Program-made: the position numbers and the translations under genes
Origin: VRUE01 sp963807425
GTDB lineage: Bacteria > Actinomycetota > Thermoleophilia > Solirubrobacterales > 70-9
Reading direction: 5' to 3'
Length of the DNA: 64,000 bases
Assembly: GCA_963807425.1 (NCBI GenBank)
Contig: CAWEBZ010000012.1
Coordinates: forward strand, 1 to 64,000
Shown here: positions 59,766 through 64,000 of the stretch, one piece after another
Layout: the number at the start of each line of letters is the position of its first letter
Position numbering within the stretch: position 1 is the first letter of the stretch
Notes under the pieces: generated by a model
What the model saw: the letters and a program-made list of their open reading frames with translations, nothing else
What the model was told of the DNA's origin: nothing
Databases searched by the model: none

Positions 59766-60209
59766 GTCGTCGCGGCGGCTCTGGTCGCCGAAGCGGTAGG
59801 CCAGCAGTGGCTGCAACACCAGTGCCACGCCGAGGATCACCAGCGAGGTGGCCGACCAGGCCAGGCCGAGGTCATCGAGGACGTTGTCGTGCCCTGCGGC
59901 CCGATGCTCGGAGAGCAGCAGCGCGGTTGCGACCCCCAGCAGGCCGGCGATGCCAACACCGGTGATGAAGCCAAGCCATTCCTCGTACTCGTCGCCGATC
60001 TCGACTCTGGTCGAGAGCCAGACAGCCTCAATTACATAGGCGAGGACGAGGCTGGCGCCGATCGTCGCCAGGGTGCGCATGAACTCTGGCGATGGCGCGG
60101 GTGACGTGCCGGTCAGGAAGACGACGCCAAGCGTCCCACCGGCAATCGAGATCAGCGAGAGCAGGACGCCCTTTGAGATCGGTTCGAGGATGGGGAACCG
60201 GGGTCGCAC
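59757..60209 (-). CDS. membrane protein of unknown function, four helices
   Basis: 150 residues with GTG start preceded by TAGACT at 6 nt. Four hydrophobic segments (about 14-32, 46-64, 78-98 and 118-136) lie between short charged loops (STRVEIGDEYEEWLG). No known family recognised. The gene convergently overlaps methyltransferase 2 by 9 bp. Codon use is normal. Confidence 0.68.
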   Translation of the reverse strand: MRPRFPILEPISKGVLLSLISIAGGTLGVVFLTGTSPAPSPEFMRTLATIGASLVLAYVIEAVWLSTRVEIGDEYEEWLGFITGVGIAGLLGVATALLLSEHRAAGHDNVLDDLGLAWSATSLVILGVALVLQPLLAYRFGDQSRRDDSA

Positions 60210-60215
60210 GGGCCG

Positions 60216-60221
60216 AGTCTA
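60216..60221 (-). promoter_or_regulatory. putative leaderless -10 box of the membrane protein gene
   Basis: TAGACT on the minus strand, 6 nt before the GTG at 60209. Confidence 0.5.
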
Positions 60222-60319
60222 CGACGGGGTGAGGTCCCATTTCGCCAACCAACGCACGATAATGGTGGTTATGTCAACTCAGGCAAGAGGCGTGTGACTC
60301 TTTACTTTGTCCGTCCCTC

Positions 60320-61084
60320 TTATTCGGCCTCGGAGATGGCCGATTCGAGCGCTCCGGTCGAACCTGGAGTCCCCAGGGGTTCGAGGCCGTTCGTCGACGG
60401 GCCTTCGACCGCGAAGGACGGCGTGCCGGAGAAGCCGAGTCGCTGGGCTTCGGCGCTGGTGCGCGAGACCTCGTTGAGGATGCGCGAGCTCTTGCGGTCG
60501 GTGTTCCACTTGGCGATGTCTCGCACGCCCGCGCCTTTCGCGGCCGAAGTCAGGAACGAGTCGTCGGCGTAGCCCGAGTTCTCGAAACCCTGGTTGCGGT
60601 AGAAGAGCTCAACGAAGTTCCAGCCCCGGCCCTGTTCTCCGGCGGCCAGCGCCGCCGCTGCGGCTGACGTCGATTGCGGGCCGATGATCGTGTAGTTGCG
60701 GAAGTCGAGCTTGGCTTCGCCGCGACGCACCTGGGCTTCGATCAATGGCGGCAGCACTTCCTCTGCGTATCCCTTGCAGACCGGGCACTGGAGGTCGCCG
60801 AACTCGATCAGGGTCACTTTCGCCTTTGGCTCGCCGAGAACCATTCCCTCCTGCGGGATTCCGTCGAGCTGGCTTTCCACCTGCGCGATGCCCTCCAGGT
60901 TCGTGTCGCCACCATCGGTCTGGCTCTGGCTGACGACGATGAGGACGGCGACGGCGACGATGGCAAGGAAGGCAGCGGCGCTTGCGAGCTTGATCAGCCG
61001 CTGGCGGCGCTCTTTCAAGCTTGCCGTCTCCTCATTACGCAGCCGCTCTTCGCGGCGTGCCTCTCTGTCCTGGCGTCCGCTCAT
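60320..61084 (-). CDS. membrane-anchored DsbA-like thiol:disulfide oxidoreductase
   Basis: 254 residues from ATG 61084, which overlaps the VKOR stop (ATGA). A basic cytosolic N-terminus to about 30 is followed by one membrane helix (about 32-51). The thioredoxin-fold domain outside has the active site Cys100-Pro-Val-Cys103 in FGDLQCPVCKGYAEEVLPP, and a cis-Pro loop is in GFSGTPSFAVEG. The adjacent VKOR would reoxidise it. Together they form disulfides in exported proteins. Confidence 0.9.
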   Translation of the reverse strand: MSGRQDREARREERLRNEETASLKERRQRLIKLASAAAFLAIVAVAVLIVVSQSQTDGGDTNLEGIAQVESQLDGIPQEGMVLGEPKAKVTLIEFGDLQCPVCKGYAEEVLPPLIEAQVRRGEAKLDFRNYTIIGPQSTSAAAAALAAGEQGRGWNFVELFYRNQGFENSGYADDSFLTSAAKGAGVRDIAKWNTDRKSSRILNEVSRTSAEAQRLGFSGTPSFAVEGPSTNGLEPLGTPGSTGALESAISEAE

Positions 61085-61512
61085 CTTGGAGTCCCGACGT
61101 AGACAAGCATGCGGGTCGCGTTGACGGCAAAGAGCGCGGTCATCAGGGCCGCACTGGCTACGCACCATTGGCAGATCGCGTCGATCACGAAAAGCTCCAA
61201 GTAGGTCAAGTAGATGCTGAATCCGAAGCCGGCGAGGGCGAGCCCGAACCCGGCAATGCGGGCACCGTCGCCACGCAGCAGGGCACAGCCCAGCAGCAGC
61301 ACGTAGCCGGCGATGCCGAAGATGGCGACGTTTACGCCGAGCAGGTGCGAGTAAGAGCTGTTGGCGACGGTCTTGCAGCCGCTGCCCCCTGCCAAGCAGA
61401 CCGGCGATCCATCGCCCGAGTCGGCGATCGCGATGTAGGTCGCGACTGCGATGCCGAGGGTGGCGACGAAGGTCGCGATCCCCCGCAAGGTGCCCTCGCT
61501 CGGAGCTGACAT
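61081..61512 (-). CDS. vitamin K epoxide reductase (VKOR) family protein
   Basis: Bacterial VKOR passes electrons from DsbA-like proteins to quinones, replacing DsbB. The 143 residues have four membrane helices, the loop cysteines Cys39 and Cys46 (PVCLAGGSGCKTV) and the quinone-site pair Cys114-x2-Cys117 in DAICQWCVAS. It is coupled to the DsbA-like gene. TAACCT lies 8 nt before the ATG. Confidence 0.92.
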   Translation of the reverse strand: MSAPSEGTLRGIATFVATLGIAVATYIAIADSGDGSPVCLAGGSGCKTVANSSYSHLLGVNVAIFGIAGYVLLLGCALLRGDGARIAGFGLALAGFGFSIYLTYLELFVIDAICQWCVASAALMTALFAVNATRMLVYVGTPR

Positions 61513-61520
61513 GCGGCGGG

Positions 61521-61526
61521 AGGTTA
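61521..61526 (-). promoter_or_regulatory. putative leaderless -10 box of VKOR
   Basis: TAACCT on the minus strand, 8 nt before the ATG at 61512. Confidence 0.45.
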
Positions 61527-61547
61527 TGGCCTCGGCCTATGGATTGG

Positions 61548-62399
61548 CTAAACGCCCTGGTCTCGATCCGCGTGTGGTTCTGCCAGGAAGCCGGCGATCT
61601 CCCGCGAGAGCCTTCCCCCCTGCCATGCGAGCGGCGACTCCCCTGCTGCCTCGCCGATGAGGCGGGCCTGCGGCATCTGCTCGGCATAGGCCTCGGCGAC
61701 CGCCCGGGGATGACCGGGGTCGGCGGCGTCATCACTGGCGACGACCAGCGCCGGGACCGTCAGTGCCCGCAGCTCCTCGAGCGCTCCGAAGGGACGCGAG
61801 CGCGGCACCTCGCGCAGCGCCCGCACGAGCGCCTCGAGATGACGATGGCGGAGCATCCGCTCGCGGGTGAAGCGCAGCACGGTCTCTCGCCAGGCGGGGT
61901 CGGTGCTCTGCTCGCGGCCGATGTACTCGACGAAGCCGTCGACCCCACCGGTCTCCAGTGCTGCCGCCAGCCCATCCCAGTACTCGAGCGTCTCAGCCGG
62001 AATCGAGCCGGCGTAGACCGGCCCGGCAAGCACCAGCGCGTTGAGGCGCTGGGGGTGCTTCAAGGCATAGGCGACGGCTGTGTGCGCCCCCATCGAGTGC
62101 CCGGCGAGTGCGAAGGTCCCCTCACCTACGTTGGTGGCAACCACGGCTTCGAGATCGGCGACCAGCTCCGGGTATCCATAGCCCTGGTCTGGCGGGGCGG
62201 GGTCGGACTCGCCGTGCCCGCGTGCGTCGTAGGAGACGACGGTGTGGCCGGCTCGCTCCAGCGCCCGCGAGCCGTGCACGACATAGCGCCGCGTCGCGGT
62301 GATGCCGTGGCAGAGGACGACCGGCAACCCCTCCCCCGCGACCTCGCCGCGCAGCAGCGGTTCCGTTCCTGCTGTGAACTCGACTGCGGCAGCGGCCAT
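61548..62399 (-). CDS. alpha/beta hydrolase lacking the usual catalytic histidine
   Basis: 283 residues from ATG 62399, which overlaps the Bcp stop by one base. Oxyanion VVLCHGITATRR, YDARGHGESD and the nucleophile Ser102 in LAGHSMGAHTA are standard. The C-terminal position where the fold normally has GHS reads AAGESPLAWQ (Glu near residue 254), so the triad histidine seems replaced. Either another histidine serves, a base is miscalled (GAG for CAC/CAT needs two changes), or the protein is not a hydrolase. Substrate unknown. Confidence 0.8.
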   Translation of the reverse strand: MAAAAVEFTAGTEPLLRGEVAGEGLPVVLCHGITATRRYVVHGSRALERAGHTVVSYDARGHGESDPAPPDQGYGYPELVADLEAVVATNVGEGTFALAGHSMGAHTAVAYALKHPQRLNALVLAGPVYAGSIPAETLEYWDGLAAALETGGVDGFVEYIGREQSTDPAWRETVLRFTRERMLRHRHLEALVRALREVPRSRPFGALEELRALTVPALVVASDDAADPGHPRAVAEAYAEQMPQARLIGEAAGESPLAWQGGRLSREIAGFLAEPHADRDQGV

Positions 62400-62899
62400 C
62401 AAGCGATGGCGGCGACGGCCTTTTCCAGATCGCCGACCGTCTGGAAGGTGCTCCCTGTGCGCGAGACATGCCGGTGGCGGACGATCCCCTCTGCGTCGAC
62501 GACGAAGATCGCGCGCATGACGTAGCGACCGCCCGGTACGTCCTTCAGCTCGGTGAATCGGGCCAGTGGTCCCAGCCATGCGGTCACGCCATAGCTCTTG
62601 CTCACGGCGAGATCCCCGTCGGCGAGCAGTGGCACGTTCAGTTCCTGCTCCTGCACCCAGTGCTCGTGGGAGTCGACCGACTGCGGGGAGATGCCAAGGA
62701 CGTCGGCATTGAGCTTGTCGATCCGGTCGCCCTTGTCGCGGTAGGAGCAGAACTGCTTTGTGCAGACCGTGGTCGAGTCACCCGGGTAGAAGGCGAGCAC
62801 GACGTTGCGGCCGCGGTACTCGGAGAGCTTGTAGGTCTTGCCGCCGGTGCCGGGCAGCTCGAAGTCGGGTGCGGCGTCGCCTACGTCGACCTTGGCCAT
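62399..62899 (-). CDS. bcp: peroxiredoxin, Bcp/AhpC-TSA family
   Basis: A thiol peroxidase of 166 residues. The fold begins VGDAAPDFELPG. The peroxidatic Cys46 and probable resolving Cys51 are in TTVCTKQFCSYRD, the Cys-x4-Cys spacing of atypical two-Cys Bcp proteins. Before them is the conserved VLAFYPGDST. TAGGCT lies 6 nt before the ATG. It is followed by the hydrolase gene in overlap. Confidence 0.9.
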   Translation of the reverse strand: MAKVDVGDAAPDFELPGTGGKTYKLSEYRGRNVVLAFYPGDSTTVCTKQFCSYRDKGDRIDKLNADVLGISPQSVDSHEHWVQEQELNVPLLADGDLAVSKSYGVTAWLGPLARFTELKDVPGGRYVMRAIFVVDAEGIVRHRHVSRTGSTFQTVGDLEKAVAAIA

Positions 62900-62905
62900 G
62901 TGGCC

Positions 62906-62911
62906 AGCCTA
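62906..62911 (-). promoter_or_regulatory. putative leaderless -10 box of bcp
   Basis: TAGGCT on the minus strand, 6 nt before the ATG at 62899. Confidence 0.5.
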
Positions 62912-62918
62912 GACCCGT

Positions 62919-63596
62919 CTAGCCACGCTCGATCGAGATCTTCTCGATCAGGACCGTCTGTTTCGCTTTTTGTTCGGGAGTGCCAAGCTTGTCGATCCGG
63001 GCGACGACGTCATAGCCCTCGCTGACGTCGCCGACGAGGGCATATTCAGGCGGCAGGCCGGCGTCGGCCGCGGTGACGACGTAGAACTGGCTGCCCGAGC
63101 GGCCCGGAGGCTCGGCCGAGCTCTTTGCCATCGCCACCGTACCTTTGGTGTAAGAGAGGTTGGCGGGTGGTTTCTCGTCGACGCTGTAACCGGGCCCGCC
63201 GGTGCCGTCACCGAGTGGGTCTCCCCCCTGGATCACGAATCCGGGTGCGATGCGGTGGAAGGTGAGATCGTCGTAGAAGCCCTCTTCGCTGAGGTAGACG
63301 AACGAGTTGACGGTCTTCGGCGCTCGCTCGCTATCGAGGGCGATCTCGAAGGTGCCGCAGCTGGTGTCGACCACGGCGGTCAGTTCTTCACCCGCTTTCA
63401 CCGTCTGTTTCGGCGCTTTGAGGCTGACCTGCTTGGGTTTCGGCGCGTCGACCTGCTCACAGCCGTCGGCGCTGGCGGTCGTCGTCGAATCGTCATCTCC
63501 GCCGCTGCGGCCGATCAGGATCGCCGCGACCACGCCGATCGCGACCAGCGCGAAAACGGCGAGGATTATCCAGCGGCGATCCGTCCCCTCCTCCAT
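62919..63596 (-). CDS. membrane-anchored cyclophilin-type peptidyl-prolyl isomerase
   Basis: 225 residues. Short cytosolic N-terminus, membrane helix (about 8-29), Ser/Thr/Asp-rich linker, then a cyclophilin domain (about 70-222). Its motifs include APKTVNSFVYLSEEGFYDDLTFHRIAPGFVIQGGDP (catalytic Arg and Phe), GSQFYVVTA and LVGDVSEGYDVVARID. It should speed proline isomerisation in exported proteins, working with the DsbA/VKOR pair nearby. TAGGAT lies 9 nt before the start. Confidence 0.9.
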   Translation of the reverse strand: MEEGTDRRWIILAVFALVAIGVVAAILIGRSGGDDDSTTTASADGCEQVDAPKPKQVSLKAPKQTVKAGEELTAVVDTSCGTFEIALDSERAPKTVNSFVYLSEEGFYDDLTFHRIAPGFVIQGGDPLGDGTGGPGYSVDEKPPANLSYTKGTVAMAKSSAEPPGRSGSQFYVVTAADAGLPPEYALVGDVSEGYDVVARIDKLGTPEQKAKQTVLIEKISIERG

Positions 63597-63605
63597 CGGC
63601 GGCGG

Positions 63606-63611
63606 ATCCTA
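63606..63611 (-). promoter_or_regulatory. putative leaderless -10 box of the cyclophilin gene
   Basis: TAGGAT on the minus strand, 9 nt before the ATG at 63596. Confidence 0.4.
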
Positions 63612-63645
63612 AACGAGCTGGGTTGGTGTTGCGATCATCAAGCTC

Positions 63646-64000
63646 GTGCCTTCTCCCCCGTTGACGCCCCTGGCCGTCGCCTTGCTGCAGATCCCCGCAC
63701 CGGAACGTGCTCTGGTGATCGGATCGGGAAACGGGGATGCGGCCCTTTATCTCGCGCGGGAGTTTCCCTCGGCTCGGATCCGGGGCGTCGATCGCTCTCC
63801 CGCGCGAGTGCGAGAGGCAAGCACCCGCGTCGGCCTCGATCCGGAGGGTCGGATCGCCTTCAAGGCGAGCGAGGGCAAGGCTCTCCCCTACCCCGACGAG
63901 TTCTTCGACCTGGTCGTACTGCTCGATCGGCGCGCCGGGGCGGCGGAGATCGCGCGCGTGATGCGGCCGGGTGCTCACCTGGTGACGATCGATCCCGGCG
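63646..64000 (+). CDS. class I SAM-dependent methyltransferase, 3' end outside window
   Basis: Partial frame from GTG 63646, 118 codons to the window end. Motif I ALVIGSGNGDAALYLAREFP, acidic residue in IRGVDRSPARVREA, then FKASEGKALPYPDEFFDLVVLLD and EIARVMRPGAHLVTID. This is the Methyltransf_11 pattern. It is divergent from the cyclophilin gene, with no clear promoter before the chosen start, so the start may be wrong. Function beyond methyl transfer is unknown. Confidence 0.75.
   Translation, partial: MPSPPLTPLAVALLQIPAPERALVIGSGNGDAALYLAREFPSARIRGVDRSPARVREASTRVGLDPEGRIAFKASEGKALPYPDEFFDLVVLLDRRAGAAEIARVMRPGAHLVTIDPG

Overview
The window is a high-GC chromosomal segment from an actinobacterium, most likely of class Thermoleophilia (Solirubrobacterales or a relative). 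The evidence is the 16S rRNA signature, the frequent GTG/TTG starts, the GarA-like FHA plus FtsR-like MerR pair, a HisZ/short-HisG histidine operon, and large secreted collagen-like, FnIII/propeller and repeat proteins. This placement was made by eye, without a database search.

Layout. 1-4.8 kb: the 3' part of an rRNA operon (16S, tRNA-less spacer, 23S, 5S, terminator). 4.8-7.1 kb: two alpha/beta hydrolases on the minus strand, divergent from murA. 7.2-27.2 kb: a nearly continuous plus-strand housekeeping block. It holds murA, hisZGDBHAF, a CCA/poly(A) polymerase, a division-linked set (pgeF, yggS, sepF, proC, yggT), lspA, rluD, rpsB-tsf-pyrH-frr, uppS-cdsA, and then dxr and rseP. The last two are broken by about ten indels in 1.9 kb that look like sequence errors. 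27.2-43.1 kb: an FAD reductase, ispG, proS, pgsA, an RsiG/FHA/MerR signalling cluster, FAD and lipid enzymes, a membrane HTH/anti-sigma-like protein, nadE, a secreted metalloprotease, WS/DGAT and dinB.

43.1-53.9 kb is the accessory, lineage-specific part. Three tandem paralogues encode secreted five-cysteine proteins. Each has about 17 TTA leucine codons, a similar promoter and a similar GC-rich hairpin after the stop. Decayed 3' ends of a PEBP-family gene lie among them. They are followed by a short collagen-like gene and two giant secreted proteins with Lys/Gly-rich tails. 53.9-64 kb: CcdA, a FUSC-like protein, thiolase and SDR, three methyltransferases (the last cut by the window end), and an extracytoplasmic folding/redox group (VKOR, DsbA-like, Bcp, cyclophilin). 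The redox group could supply disulfides to the cysteine-containing exported proteins.

Main novelty candidates: (i) a 116-bp, 97%-identical element with an 88-bp imperfect palindromic core, inserted in the same reading frame in rpsB and in an unrelated membrane-protein gene 16 kb away; (ii) the TTA-rich secreted triplet and its shared control elements; (iii) a TANNNT box 6-11 nt before the start codon of about 22 transcription-unit heads, indicating widespread leaderless transcription; (iv) two intergenic hairpins with a common core and compensatory changes; (v) an RsiG-type c-di-GMP motif protein next to a GarA-like FHA gene.
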